NCBI GenBank assembly: GCA_019745555.1
Contig: JAIESX010000020.1
Location: forward strand, 1 to 64,000
DNA: 64,000 nucleotides
Reading direction: 5' to 3'
From: Burkholderiaceae bacterium
GTDB lineage: Bacteria; Pseudomonadota; Gammaproteobacteria; Burkholderiales; Burkholderiaceae_C
Under the pieces are notes generated by a model. It worked only from the letters and a program-made list of their open reading frames with translations, did not search any database and had not been told where the DNA came from. Positions 15,323 through 24,140 of this stretch are shown in pieces. Position 1 is the stretch's first letter, and each line of letters begins with the position of its first letter. The translations under genes and the position numbers were made by a program.

Positions 15323-17632
15323 ATGCGGAAGACCCGCCTGGCCTGGGCCCTGGCCCTGGCTTTTCCTGTGCCCCTGCTGGCACAGATCCATGCGCCGCCC
15401 GCGGCCGACCCGGCTGCTGCGCCGGTCCGATCCCTGGGGGTGGTCACCGTCCACAGTGGCCAGCCCACTTCCCTGCCCACGCAGATCCCCGCCACCATCG
15501 AGGGCGTGACGCGCGAGCAGATCGAAGAGACCGTCAACGCCACCGACAGCCCCGATGCGCTGAAGTACTTCCCCAGCCTGCTGGTGCGCAAGCGCTACAT
15601 CGGCGACTACAACCACGCCGTGCTCTCCAGCCGCGCCTCGGGCACGGGCAACAGCGCACGTTCGGCGGTCTATGCCGACGGCATCCTGCTTTCCAACTAC
15701 CTGGGCAACGGTGCCACGTATACGCCGCGCTGGGGCATGGTGAGCCCCGAGGAGATCGAGCGCGTCGACGTGATGTACGGCCCCTATTCGGCGGCCTATC
15801 CCGGCAACTCGGTCGGCGCTGTGGTGGATTACGTCACGCGCATGCCCAAGGCGTTCGAGGGAACGGCCGGCGTCTCGGTCTTCCGCCAGAACTTTAAGCT
15901 CTACGGCACCGACGCTTCCTATGGCGGCCAGCAGGCCAGTGCCTCGCTGGGCAACCGCAGCGGCGACTGGTCGTGGCGCCTGAGTCTGAACCGCACCGAC
16001 AGCACCGGTCAGCCGCTGGTGTTCGCCGTCACACCGGTAACTACCACGGGTGGCGCAGGCACCACGCCCGTCACGGGCGCGGTGCGCGCGCCCAACACCA
16101 CCAACGCCGACACCTGGGTCTGGGGCACCAACACCCAGTACCGCACCCGGCAGGACCAGGCCAAGATCAAGCTGGCCTACGACATCTCGTCGACCCTGCG
16201 CGCCAGCTACACCCTGGGCACCTGGATCAACGATGCCGAGGGAAACCCCCAGACTTATCTGCGCGATGCCTCGGGCAATCCGGTCTACAGCGGTGCAGTG
16301 CAGGTCAACGGCCAGAACTACAACCTCGCGACGAATACCTTCAACGCAACGCGTGAGCAGCTCATGCACGTGATGCACGGCCTCTCGCTCAAGAGCAACA
16401 CCCGGGGCGAGTGGGATTGGGAAGTGGCGGCCAGCCTCTACGACTACGCCAAAGACCAGCTGCGGCAGACCACTTCGTTCACGTCCGGTGCCAACTTCAG
16501 CAGTGGCGCAGGACGGCTGGTTGATCAGAACGGCACCGGCTGGACGACACTGGTGGCGCGCAGCACCTGGCGCCCGCAGGGCGTGAAGGGCGCGCACATC
16601 GTGGACTTCGGCGCCCAGCAGGACATCTACCGCCTGCGCATCCTCACCTCGACGATCACGGGCAACTGGGTCAGCGATGCCCCCGGCGCGGTCACCAGCG
16701 ATGTGGGCGGCGAGACCCGTACGCTGGCGCTCTACGCCCAGGACACCTGGACCTTCGCGCCGCGCTGGAAGACCGTGCTCGGTGCGCGCCTGGAGAACTG
16801 GAACGCGAACAGCGGCACCACCTACAACAGCAGCTCGACGCCGACGCGGGTGGACTATGCGAGCCGCCACGAGAACTACGTTTCGCCCAAGGCCTCGCTG
16901 GCTTACCAGTGGTCGGCCGACAAGGTATTCAAGCTCGCCAGCGGTCGTGCCGTGCGCATGCCCACGGTCTCCGAGCTCTATGGCGCCACCAGCAACGCCA
17001 CGCTGACCCTGATCAACGATCCGAACCTGCGCCCCGAAAAGTCCGTCACCACCGAGCTCACGCTCGAGCAGGACCTGGGCCATGGCCTGCTGCGCACCAC
17101 GCTGTTCCACGAGAACACGCGCGACGCGCTCTACAGCCAGCTCATCCCGGGCAGCACCACGACCAGCCGGGTGCAGAACGTCGACAAGATACGCACGGAC
17201 GGCATCGAGCTGGCCTACAGCGGCAGCGGCGTGTTCGTGCGTCGACTCGACCTGTCGGGCAGCCTGACCTACGCCGACTCACGTATCGTCAGCAACCCGG
17301 CCTTGCCCGCGAGCGAGGGCAAGTACCAGCCACGCGTACCGGTCTGGCGCGCCACGGCCCTGGCCAGCTACCGCTTCGATGAGCAGCAGAGCGGTTCGCT
17401 GGGCGTGCGCTACAGCGGCAAGCAGTATTCGCAGCTGACCAACAGCGATGTCAATGGTTTTGCCTACACGGGTGCCAGCGCCTATCTGGTGCTGGACCTG
17501 CGCTACCGCTACCGGCTCGCGTCCAGGACCGTAGCCTCGCTGGGCGTGGACAACCTCACCGACCGCAGCTACTGGAACTTCCATCCCTATCCGCAGCGCA
17601 CTTGGCTGGCGGATCTCAAACACAACTTCTGA
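15323..17632 (+). CDS. TonB-dependent outer-membrane receptor, probably for copper
   Basis: A 769-residue outer-membrane receptor. The signal peptide ends near residue 20 (VPLLAQ), the plug domain runs over residues about 55-165 with YADGILLSNYLG and the conserved IERVDVMYGPYSAAYPGNS, and the rest is a 22-strand barrel ending in a terminal phenylalanine (DLKHNF). It starts 74 bases after the DUF2946 gene and is followed after 10 bases by ycnI-like and PCuAC genes, all copper-linked families. It therefore probably imports copper or a copper complex, like OprC. No Fur box was seen in front of it. The ligand is inferred from neighbours only. Confidence 0.88.
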   Translation: MRKTRLAWALALAFPVPLLAQIHAPPAADPAAAPVRSLGVVTVHSGQPTSLPTQIPATIEGVTREQIEETVNATDSPDALKYFPSLLVRKRYIGDYNHAVLSSRASGTGNSARSAVYADGILLSNYLGNGATYTPRWGMVSPEEIERVDVMYGPYSAAYPGNSVGAVVDYVTRMPKAFEGTAGVSVFRQNFKLYGTDASYGGQQASASLGNRSGDWSWRLSLNRTDSTGQPLVFAVTPVTTTGGAGTTPVTGAVRAPNTTNADTWVWGTNTQYRTRQDQAKIKLAYDISSTLRASYTLGTWINDAEGNPQTYLRDASGNPVYSGAVQVNGQNYNLATNTFNATREQLMHVMHGLSLKSNTRGEWDWEVAASLYDYAKDQLRQTTSFTSGANFSSGAGRLVDQNGTGWTTLVARSTWRPQGVKGAHIVDFGAQQDIYRLRILTSTITGNWVSDAPGAVTSDVGGETRTLALYAQDTWTFAPRWKTVLGARLENWNANSGTTYNSSSTPTRVDYASRHENYVSPKASLAYQWSADKVFKLASGRAVRMPTVSELYGATSNATLTLINDPNLRPEKSVTTELTLEQDLGHGLLRTTLFHENTRDALYSQLIPGSTTTSRVQNVDKIRTDGIELAYSGSGVFVRRLDLSGSLTYADSRIVSNPALPASEGKYQPRVPVWRATALASYRFDEQQSGSLGVRYSGKQYSQLTNSDVNGFAYTGASAYLVLDLRYRYRLASRTVASLGVDNLTDRSYWNFHPYPQRTWLADLKHNF

Positions 17633-17642
17633 AAGACCTCGC

Positions 17643-18185
17643 ATGAAACTGAAGCAACTCTCTCTCGCTTGCGTGTGCGTGCTGGGCGCGTCCCTGGCCC
17701 AGGCCCACGTCGTGCTCGAAGAACCCGCCGCGCTGGCCGGCAGCAGCTACCGCGCATCCTTCCGTGTCGGTCACGGCTGTGCCGGCAGCCCCACCACCGG
17801 CATCCAGGTCTACCTGCCTGCCGGTGTGCGCGGTGCCAAGCCCATGCCCAAGGCGGGCTGGGCGCTGACGACGCGTCGTGCGCCCTTGGCCCAGCCCTAC
17901 GAAAGCCATGGCAAGACCGTGCGCGAGGACGTGGTTGAAATCAGCTGGACCGTGCAGAACCCGGCGCAGGCCCTGCCCGACGACTGGTACGAGGAGTTCG
18001 TGCTGCGCGCCACCCTGCCGGCCCAGGCCGGTGCGCTGTGGTTCCGCGTGCTGCAGACCTGCGCCAGCGGCCAGCTCGACTGGGCCGACATCCCGGCCCA
18101 GGGTACGTCCACGCGCGGCATGAAGACGCCGGCGGTTCTGCTCGAAGTGCTGCCCGGCGGCAGCGCCTCGGCCCATGCGCACTGA
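17643..18185 (+). CDS. YcnI-like copper-binding protein (DUF1775)
   Basis: A 180-residue secreted protein. After signal cleavage at AQA the mature chain begins with histidine (HVVLEEP), as in YcnI, where the N-terminal histidine and a conserved tryptophan help bind copper. Domain landmarks are FRVGHGCAGSPTTGIQVYLP near residue 40 and VEISWTVQNPAQALPDDWYEEF near residue 98. It has no C-terminal membrane anchor, unlike some Gram-positive forms. It begins 10 bases after the TonB receptor and is followed by the PCuAC gene, a common partner, so the two probably pass copper to each other in the periplasm. Confidence 0.88.
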   Translation: MKLKQLSLACVCVLGASLAQAHVVLEEPAALAGSSYRASFRVGHGCAGSPTTGIQVYLPAGVRGAKPMPKAGWALTTRRAPLAQPYESHGKTVREDVVEISWTVQNPAQALPDDWYEEFVLRATLPAQAGALWFRVLQTCASGQLDWADIPAQGTSTRGMKTPAVLLEVLPGGSASAHAH

Positions 18186-18227
18186 CACCCATCCCTCCCT
18201 CTATAGTTTTCACCACAGGAGTTCACC

Positions 18228-18698
18228 ATGATCCGCACATCCCTCGCCTTCTTTCTCGCTGCTTCCCTGATGGGCGCAGCGGCCCACGCCCAGACCGTCG
18301 AGGTCAAGGACGCCTGGGCCCGCAGCACCGTGCCCGGGCAGAAGGCCAGCGGCGCCTTCATGAAGCTCACCGCCAGGGAAGGCACGCGCCTGGTCGGCGC
18401 GTCCTCGCCCGTGGCCGGCGTGACCGAAGTGCACGAGATGAAGATGGAGGGCGACATCATGCGCATGCGCGCCATCGCCGGCCTGGATCTGCCCGCGGGC
18501 CAGACCGTGGAGCTCAAGCCCGGCGGCTACCACGTCATGCTGCTGGACCTCAAGACGGCCCTGCGCAAGGACAGCAGCATTCCGCTGACGCTGGTCTTCA
18601 AGGACGCCAAGGGCGTGGAGAGCAAGGTCGAGCTGTCACTGCCCGTGCTCGGCATGGCGCCGGGTTCCGCGGCGCACGGCGGCCACGGAAAGCACTGA
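18228..18698 (+). CDS. PCu(A)C periplasmic copper chaperone
   Basis: A 156-residue secreted protein with a signal peptide ending AHA-Q. The copper site of the family is complete: HEMKMEGDIMRM near residue 70 and YHVMLLDL near residue 103 supply the H...M...H.M ligands. A C-terminal His-rich tail (HGGHGKH) may bind further metal. PCuAC proteins carry Cu(I) to cytochrome oxidase assembly or to other periplasmic sites. An AGGAG ribosome site precedes the ATG. It is the last gene of the DUF2946/TonB receptor/YcnI cluster and converges on a GntR regulator 3 bases away. Confidence 0.92.
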   Translation: MIRTSLAFFLAASLMGAAAHAQTVEVKDAWARSTVPGQKASGAFMKLTAREGTRLVGASSPVAGVTEVHEMKMEGDIMRMRAIAGLDLPAGQTVELKPGGYHVMLLDLKTALRKDSSIPLTLVFKDAKGVESKVELSLPVLGMAPGSAAHGGHGKH

Positions 18699-18701
18699 AC
18701 C

Positions 18702-19373
18702 TCAATGCCCCAGCAGGTTGCGCTGCACATGCTCCAGGTGCGCGCGGGTGCAGGCCAGCGCGCGCTCCAGGTCGCGTTCGCGCAGCGCAGCCACCAGGGC
18801 GCGGTGTTCGCGCTGGTAGGCGGCGCGGCGCTCGGGCGTGACGCTGCGGCGCTTGAGCATGCCCCACTCGCCCTGGGTGCGGGCCTGGTTCATGAGCTTG
18901 AAGACCTGGGTGACAAAGCTGTTGTGCGCCGCCTCGGCGATCACCTCGTGCAGCATGCCGTCCCAGTGCTCGAAGTCCTCCAGGTTGCCCGCCTGTTCGG
19001 CGCGCTCGCAGCACTGCGTCATGCGCGCGAAGTCCGCAGGCGTGGCATTGCGCACCACCATCTCCACGATGGCCGGCTCCATGGCATGGCGCGCCTCCAT
19101 CAGCTCGGCCGGGCTCACGCCCGTGGTCGCCGTCGCCGGCTCCAGCGCCGGCAGCAGGCTGGCGATGCGCTCGCTCACATAGGTGCCGCTGCCCACGGTC
19201 TGCGTGATCAGGCCCGCATCCTTGAGCTGCCCCAGCACCCGCCGCACAGCCGAGCGGCCCAGGCCGTACTCGGCACAGAGGGCACGTTCGGTGGGGATGC
19301 GGTGGCCGGCGCGCCAGATGCCGGATTTGAGTTTGTCCAGCACGGTTTCGCGCAGCAGGGCAGAGGGGTCCAT
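18702..19373 (-). CDS. FadR-type GntR transcriptional regulator
   Basis: A 223-residue regulator with a GntR winged helix at residues 5-68 (RIPTERALCAEYGLGRSAVRRVL) and an all-helical FCD domain after residue 85 (ELMEARHAMEPAIVEM, HWDGMLHEVIAEAAHNSF). FCD proteins bind small carboxylates through a metal site. The gene is divergent from a FAH-family enzyme and a Bug receptor, and the region between contains several ACCAAG half-sites, one inverted pair straddling a TATAAT. It very probably represses that operon and itself until a ligand is present. Confidence 0.9.
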   Translation of the reverse strand: MDPSALLRETVLDKLKSGIWRAGHRIPTERALCAEYGLGRSAVRRVLGQLKDAGLITQTVGSGTYVSERIASLLPALEPATATTGVSPAELMEARHAMEPAIVEMVVRNATPADFARMTQCCERAEQAGNLEDFEHWDGMLHEVIAEAAHNSFVTQVFKLMNQARTQGEWGMLKRRSVTPERRAAYQREHRALVAALRERDLERALACTRAHLEHVQRNLLGH

Positions 19374-19417
19374 GATGAAAGCCGACAGATAAGGTGGTCG
19401 CGATCATAGCAAAGTGC

Positions 19418-19511
19418 TGACCAAGTCAGACCAATAGATCCGCCCGATAGGTGTTTTCCACGGCTTCCCTAGGAAATCTTGGTTCTATAATGCGCACCAA
19501 GATAAACCAAG
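19418..19511. promoter_or_regulatory. GntR operator region with ACCAAG sites around a -10 element
   Basis: A perfect 7-base inverted repeat, TCTTGGT (19477-19483) and ACCAAGA (19496-19502), encloses TATAAT (19486-19491), a consensus -10 for the FAH gene. Further ACCAAG copies lie at 19420-19425 and 19506-19511, and GACCAA is repeated directly at 19419-19424 and 19429-19434. TGGT/ACCA half-sites are typical of FadR-type GntR operators. Binding here would cover the -10 directly. The -35 is weak. Confidence 0.7.
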
Positions 19512-19545
19512 TGCAACCATTCAGGGTTGCTGTTCAGGAGTCCGC

Positions 19546-20427
19546 ATGAAGATCGCACGTGTGCAAAAAGACGGCCAGGTCCACCTGGCCCTGGTCGACG
19601 AGGCCAAGCAGGAAGTCGCCCTGGTGGGCGGCGACATCGCCAGACACCCCAATCCCGTGCTCGCCGTGATCGAGCAGGGCATCACGCCCGCGCAGCTGCA
19701 GGCCGCCGTGACCGCGCGCGTGCCTTCGGCCCAGGTCAAGTTCCTCGCGCCCTTCTCGGCCTTCCTGCGCAACCCCTTCGCCGTCGGCAAGAACTACCAC
19801 GACCACGCCATGGAGTTCGACAAGAGCGGCTTCAACGCCACCTCGGGCAAGGAGTCGGCCATCCCCGCCTGGCCGCAGATCTTCACCAAGGCCACGCTCA
19901 CGCTCAACGGCCCCACCGATCCCATCCGCTACAACCCGGCCCACACCCAGTCCGTGGACTACGAGGGCGAGATCGGCGTGGTGATCGGCAAGACCGCACG
20001 CAACGTCAAGAAGGCCGACGCCATGAACTACGTCTGGGGCTTCGTCGCCACCAACGACGTCACCGCGCGCGACCTGCAGAAGAACCACGCCCAGTGGTTC
20101 CTGGGCAAGTCGCTCGACGGCTTCTGCCCCATGGGCCCCTGGATCACCACCACGGACGAGGCGCCCACCGACATGACCATGCAGACCTGGGTCAACGGCG
20201 AGCAGCGCCAGAACGCCCACATCTCGCAGCTCATCTTCGACATCCCCACGCTGATCGAGCAGATGAGCGCGGCCATGACCCTGCTGCCCGGCGACCTCAT
20301 CCTCACCGGCACCTCGGTGGGCGTGGGCATCGGCTTCACCCCGCCGAAATTCCTCAAGCCCGGCGACCAGGTGCGCGTGGCCATCACCGGCCTGGGCGAA
20401 CTCAACAACCCCGTTGAAGCGATCTGA
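19546..20427 (+). CDS. Fumarylacetoacetate hydrolase family enzyme
   Basis: A 293-residue enzyme of the FAH superfamily. The metal ligands are visible in SVDYEGEIGVVIGK near residue 140 and NDVTARDLQKNHAQWFLGKS near residue 168, with GPWITTTDE near residue 197. Substrates in this group are acylpyruvates, 2-keto-3-deoxy sugar acids or similar. A strong TCAGGAG precedes the ATG. It heads an operon with the Bug receptor 29 bases downstream and is divergent from the GntR regulator, so the three form a carboxylate-responsive catabolic unit. Confidence 0.9.
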   Translation: MKIARVQKDGQVHLALVDEAKQEVALVGGDIARHPNPVLAVIEQGITPAQLQAAVTARVPSAQVKFLAPFSAFLRNPFAVGKNYHDHAMEFDKSGFNATSGKESAIPAWPQIFTKATLTLNGPTDPIRYNPAHTQSVDYEGEIGVVIGKTARNVKKADAMNYVWGFVATNDVTARDLQKNHAQWFLGKSLDGFCPMGPWITTTDEAPTDMTMQTWVNGEQRQNAHISQLIFDIPTLIEQMSAAMTLLPGDLILTGTSVGVGIGFTPPKFLKPGDQVRVAITGLGELNNPVEAI

Positions 20428-20456
20428 CCACAAGTCGAACCCAAGGAGACCACATC

Positions 20457-21440
20457 ATGACCCTGAGCCGTCTGTTCCTGCAACTGAGCGCCGCGGCCCT
20501 GACCGCTGCTGCCGCCGTCCTGCCCGCCGTCGCGCAGGACGCCTACCCCAGCAAGCCCGTCACCATGCTCGTGCCCTTCCCGCCCGGCGGTGTGGCTGAC
20601 ACCGTGGGCCGTCCCGTGGCCGAAGCCATGGCGCGCGCCCTGGGCCAGCCCATGGTGGTGGAGAACAAGGGTGGCGCCGGCGGTGGTATCGGCATGGCGC
20701 AAGTGGCCAAGTCCAAGGCCGACGGCTACTCCGTGCTGATGTCCCTGTCCTCCGTGGTCGTGCTGCCCGAGGCCGACAAGGTGCTCAAGCGCAACCCGCT
20801 CTACACCCTGGACCAGTTGAAGCCCATCGCCCGCTTCACCGCCGATCCCACGGCCCTGGTCGTGCGCGCCGACAGCCCCTGGAAGACCTACCAGGACTTC
20901 ATCAACCACGTGAAGAGCAAGCCGGGCAGCGTGACCTTCGGCTCCTCGGGCAACTACGGCACCATGCACGTGCCCATGGAGCAGCTCAAGGCCGCCACCA
21001 GCACCTTCATGCTGCACGTGCCCTACACCGGCGCAGGCCCGGCCGTCATGGCCCTGCTCGGCGGCCAGATCGACGCCCTGTCCACCGGTCCGTCCAGCGT
21101 GATGCAGCACGTGCGCGCCGGCAAGCTGCGTGTGCTCGCCCACTGGGGTGAGGGCCGCCTGGCTGCGCTGCCCGAAGTGCCCAGCCTCAAGGAACTCGGC
21201 GTGCCCGTGAGCTACTCGCAGTGGTCCGGCCTGTTCGTGCCCGCCGGCACGCCCGACGCCGCAGTGGCCAAGCTGCGTGCCGCCGCCAAGGCCGCCAGCG
21301 AAGACCCGCGCGCGCGCCAGTCCCTGGCCGCCGCCGGCACCTCCTTCATGTACCAGGACATGCCAGAGTTCGAGCGCTTCGTGCAGGCCGACGCCAAGGC
21401 CATGGCGGCCCTGGTGCAGCGCATCGGCCGCGTGGAATAA
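20457..21440 (+). CDS. Bug-family tripartite tricarboxylate receptor
   Basis: A 327-residue periplasmic protein. The signal peptide ends at AVA-QDAYP, then SKPVTMLVPFPPGGVADTVGRP carries the Bug signature. Two further family segments are ENKGGAGGGIGMAQVAKSKADGY (split, near residue 70) and FGSSGNYGTMHVPMEQLK near residue 161. Bug proteins bind carboxylates; many in Burkholderiales are orphans without TctA/TctB, as here. It is downstream of a FAH-family enzyme in one operon, so it likely binds that enzyme's substrate or a precursor. Confidence 0.92.
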   Translation: MTLSRLFLQLSAAALTAAAAVLPAVAQDAYPSKPVTMLVPFPPGGVADTVGRPVAEAMARALGQPMVVENKGGAGGGIGMAQVAKSKADGYSVLMSLSSVVVLPEADKVLKRNPLYTLDQLKPIARFTADPTALVVRADSPWKTYQDFINHVKSKPGSVTFGSSGNYGTMHVPMEQLKAATSTFMLHVPYTGAGPAVMALLGGQIDALSTGPSSVMQHVRAGKLRVLAHWGEGRLAALPEVPSLKELGVPVSYSQWSGLFVPAGTPDAAVAKLRAAAKAASEDPRARQSLAAAGTSFMYQDMPEFERFVQADAKAMAALVQRIGRVE

Positions 21441-21524
21441 GACACACCGTCTGCGTACCCTGAATCACCGGTCCGCCGCAAAAGGTCCTAAGATGGACCG
21501 CAGTCCGGACTTCGAGGAGGCAGG

Positions 21525-24110
21525 GTGCGCAGCAAGGGCGTTCGTTGGGGGGCGGCCGGCCTGATCGGCCTGCTGCTGGCCGCCGTATCGGCGGCCGAAC
21601 CGCGTGTGGTGCGCGTCGGCGTCTACGCCAACGAACCCAAGATCTATCTGAATGCCGCCGGTCGTGCCACCGGCATCTTCGGCGACCTGCTCGCCGAGAT
21701 CGCTCGACTCGAGGGCTGGACCCTCGAATTCCGCAGCTGCGACTGGCAGGCCTGCCTCGACGCGCTGGAGGACGGGCGCATCGACCTCATGCCCGATGTG
21801 GCCTACAACGCGTCGCGCGACGAGCGCTACGACTTCCACCAGGTGCCTGTCATGCACAGCTGGTCCCAGGTCTACCGCAACCCGGCCGTGCCGATCAGCT
21901 CCATCCTCGACCTGGATGGCAAGCGCGTGGCCGTGCTCGAAGGCTCCATCCAGGCCGGCCTCTTTGCCGAACTCGTCAGCAGCTTCGGCGTGCAGCCACG
22001 GCTGCAGCCCGTGTCCTCGCTCGACGAGGCCTTTCGCCGTGTCGCCACGGGCCAGGCCGACGCGGCCATCGCCAACCATTTCTTCGGCGGCCGCAACAGC
22101 CCGCGCTACCGGCTCGCTGAAACTCCCATCGTCTTCCAGCCCTCGCGCCTGCACTTCGCCACCGCCCAGGGACGCAACGCCGAACTGCTGGACGCGATCG
22201 ACCGCCATCTGCGCGGCTGGCAGCAGGACCCGCGCTCCATCTACGCCAGCGTCATCCGCCAGTGGGGCGGCCAGGTGCCCGAGGCCGTGGTACCGCGCGG
22301 CTTCTGGTGGGGGCTGGCCGCAGTGGCCACCCTCTTGCTGGGCTTTGTGCTGCTGGCCTGGCTGCTGCGCCGCCAGGTCGTGGCGCGCACGCGTGGCCTG
22401 CAGTCCGCGCACGAGGAGGTGGGGCGCTTCCGGGCCCTGTTCGACCAGTCGCCCCTGGCCGCGTGGATCGCCGGGCTCGACGGCCGCCTGGTCTACGCCA
22501 ACGCGCGCTGTGCCGCACTGCTGGGCCTGACGCCCGCGGAACTGCTGGGGCGGCGCTACCTCGAGCTCTACGACCCGGCCGGGCAGGCCGCGGCCGAGGA
22601 CTACTGGCGCAGCGTGCGCGAAGGTGCGCCTGGTGCGCCGCAGGAGCTGCCGCAGCTCACGGCCACCGGCGCGGCCCTGCCCATGCTCACCAGCGGCCTG
22701 CTGCTGCGCGATGCCCGGGGCCAGCCCGAGCTGCTGGCCTGCACCGCGGTGGACATCAGCGAGCGCAAGCAGGCGGAGGAGAGGATCCACCAGCTGGCCT
22801 TCTACGACGCGCTCACCGGCCTGGCCAACCGCCGCCTGCTCATGGACCATCTGCAGCATGCGCTGGCGGCCAGTGCGCGCCACGGCAGCCGCGGCGCGCT
22901 GATCTTCGTCGACCTGGATCACTTCAAGACCATCAACGACACCCTGGGCCACGGCGTGGGCGACCAGCTGCTGCGCGAGGTGGCCGCGCGCATCCGCTAC
23001 TGCGTGCGTCTGGGCGACACCGTGGCGCGCCTGGGCGGCGACGAGTTTGTCGTGCTCATCGAGGACCTGGACGAGACGACGGAGATCGCCGCCAGCCAGG
23101 CCGAGGGCGTGGGCCGCAAGATCATGACGGCGCTCAGCCAGCCCTATCGCCTGGGCGGCAGCCTGCAGCACAGCACGCCCAGCCTGGGCATCGCGCTGTT
23201 TGCCGGTGGCCAGGCCGATGGCGACGAGCTGCTGCGCCAGGCCGACCTGGCCATGTACCAGGCCAAGGCCGAGGGGCGCAACAGCCTGCGCTTCTTCGAC
23301 CCGCGCATGCAGACCGTGGTCAACGCGCGCGCCGCCCTGCAGGCCGATCTGCGCGAGGCCCTGCAGACCGGCCAGTTCTCGCTGCACATCCAGCCGCAGG
23401 TCAACCACACCGGCCGCATCACCGGTGGCGAAGCCCTGCTGCGCTGGCAGCACCCGGTGCGCGGCTTCGTGTCGCCCGCCGAATTCATCCCTGTGGCAGA
23501 GGAAAGCGGCCTGATGCACGAGATCGGCCTGTGGGTGCTGCAGCAGGCCACCCGCCTGCTGCTGGCCTGGGACGCGCAGCCGGCGCTGCGTGAGCTGACG
23601 CTGGCCATCAACGTCAGCGTGCAGCAGTTCCGCCACCCGGATTTCGTCAACCGCGTGCGCGAGACCCTGATGCGCAGCGGCGCCAATGCCAGCCGGCTCG
23701 AACTCGAGATCACCGAAAGCCTGCTGATGGACAACGTGGAGGAGGTGATCGCCAAGATGCAGACCCTGCGCGCCCAGGGCCTGCGCTTCGCGCTCGACGA
23801 CTTCGGCACCGGCTACTCCTCGCTGACCTACCTCAAGCGCCTGCCGCTGGACCAGCTCAAGATCGACGCCTCCTTCGTGCGCGACCTGCTGGCCGACGCC
23901 AACGACGCCGCCATCGTGCGCACCATCATCGCCCTGGCCGACAGCCTCGGACTGCAGGTCGTGGCCGAGGGCGTGGAGACCGAGGCCCAAAGACTGGCCC
24001 TGGCCGCGCTGGGCTGCCCGGCCTACCAGGGCTATCTCTGCAGCCGGCCCCTGCCCGTGGCCGGGTTCGAGGCCCTGCTTCAGCAGGCGCAGCCCGCCGC
24101 CTTGGAGTAA
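21525..24110 (+). CDS. Sensor with periplasmic SBP_bac_3, PAS, GGDEF and EAL domains
   Basis: An 861-residue cyclic-di-GMP protein. Domains in order: signal/anchor 1-23; a periplasmic solute-binding domain about 27-245 (VRVGVYANEPKIYLN, DLMPDVAYNASRDERYDF); one membrane helix about 260-281; a PAS domain about 295-410; GGDEF with motif at 504-508; EAL with motif at 636-638. Both catalytic motifs are canonical and an RxxD inhibition site (RLGD) lies five residues before GGDEF. It may therefore make or degrade c-di-GMP in response to a periplasmic amino-acid-like ligand. The GTG start has an ideal GAGGAGG five bases upstream. It follows the Bug operon but with an 84-base gap, so it is probably separate. 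Confidence 0.92.
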   Translation: MRSKGVRWGAAGLIGLLLAAVSAAEPRVVRVGVYANEPKIYLNAAGRATGIFGDLLAEIARLEGWTLEFRSCDWQACLDALEDGRIDLMPDVAYNASRDERYDFHQVPVMHSWSQVYRNPAVPISSILDLDGKRVAVLEGSIQAGLFAELVSSFGVQPRLQPVSSLDEAFRRVATGQADAAIANHFFGGRNSPRYRLAETPIVFQPSRLHFATAQGRNAELLDAIDRHLRGWQQDPRSIYASVIRQWGGQVPEAVVPRGFWWGLAAVATLLLGFVLLAWLLRRQVVARTRGLQSAHEEVGRFRALFDQSPLAAWIAGLDGRLVYANARCAALLGLTPAELLGRRYLELYDPAGQAAAEDYWRSVREGAPGAPQELPQLTATGAALPMLTSGLLLRDARGQPELLACTAVDISERKQAEERIHQLAFYDALTGLANRRLLMDHLQHALAASARHGSRGALIFVDLDHFKTINDTLGHGVGDQLLREVAARIRYCVRLGDTVARLGGDEFVVLIEDLDETTEIAASQAEGVGRKIMTALSQPYRLGGSLQHSTPSLGIALFAGGQADGDELLRQADLAMYQAKAEGRNSLRFFDPRMQTVVNARAALQADLREALQTGQFSLHIQPQVNHTGRITGGEALLRWQHPVRGFVSPAEFIPVAEESGLMHEIGLWVLQQATRLLLAWDAQPALRELTLAINVSVQQFRHPDFVNRVRETLMRSGANASRLELEITESLLMDNVEEVIAKMQTLRAQGLRFALDDFGTGYSSLTYLKRLPLDQLKIDASFVRDLLADANDAAIVRTIIALADSLGLQVVAEGVETEAQRLALAALGCPAYQGYLCSRPLPVAGFEALLQQAQPAALE

Positions 24111-24140
24111 GCTGGGGGCCGCGTGTACAGGAGCGGCTTC

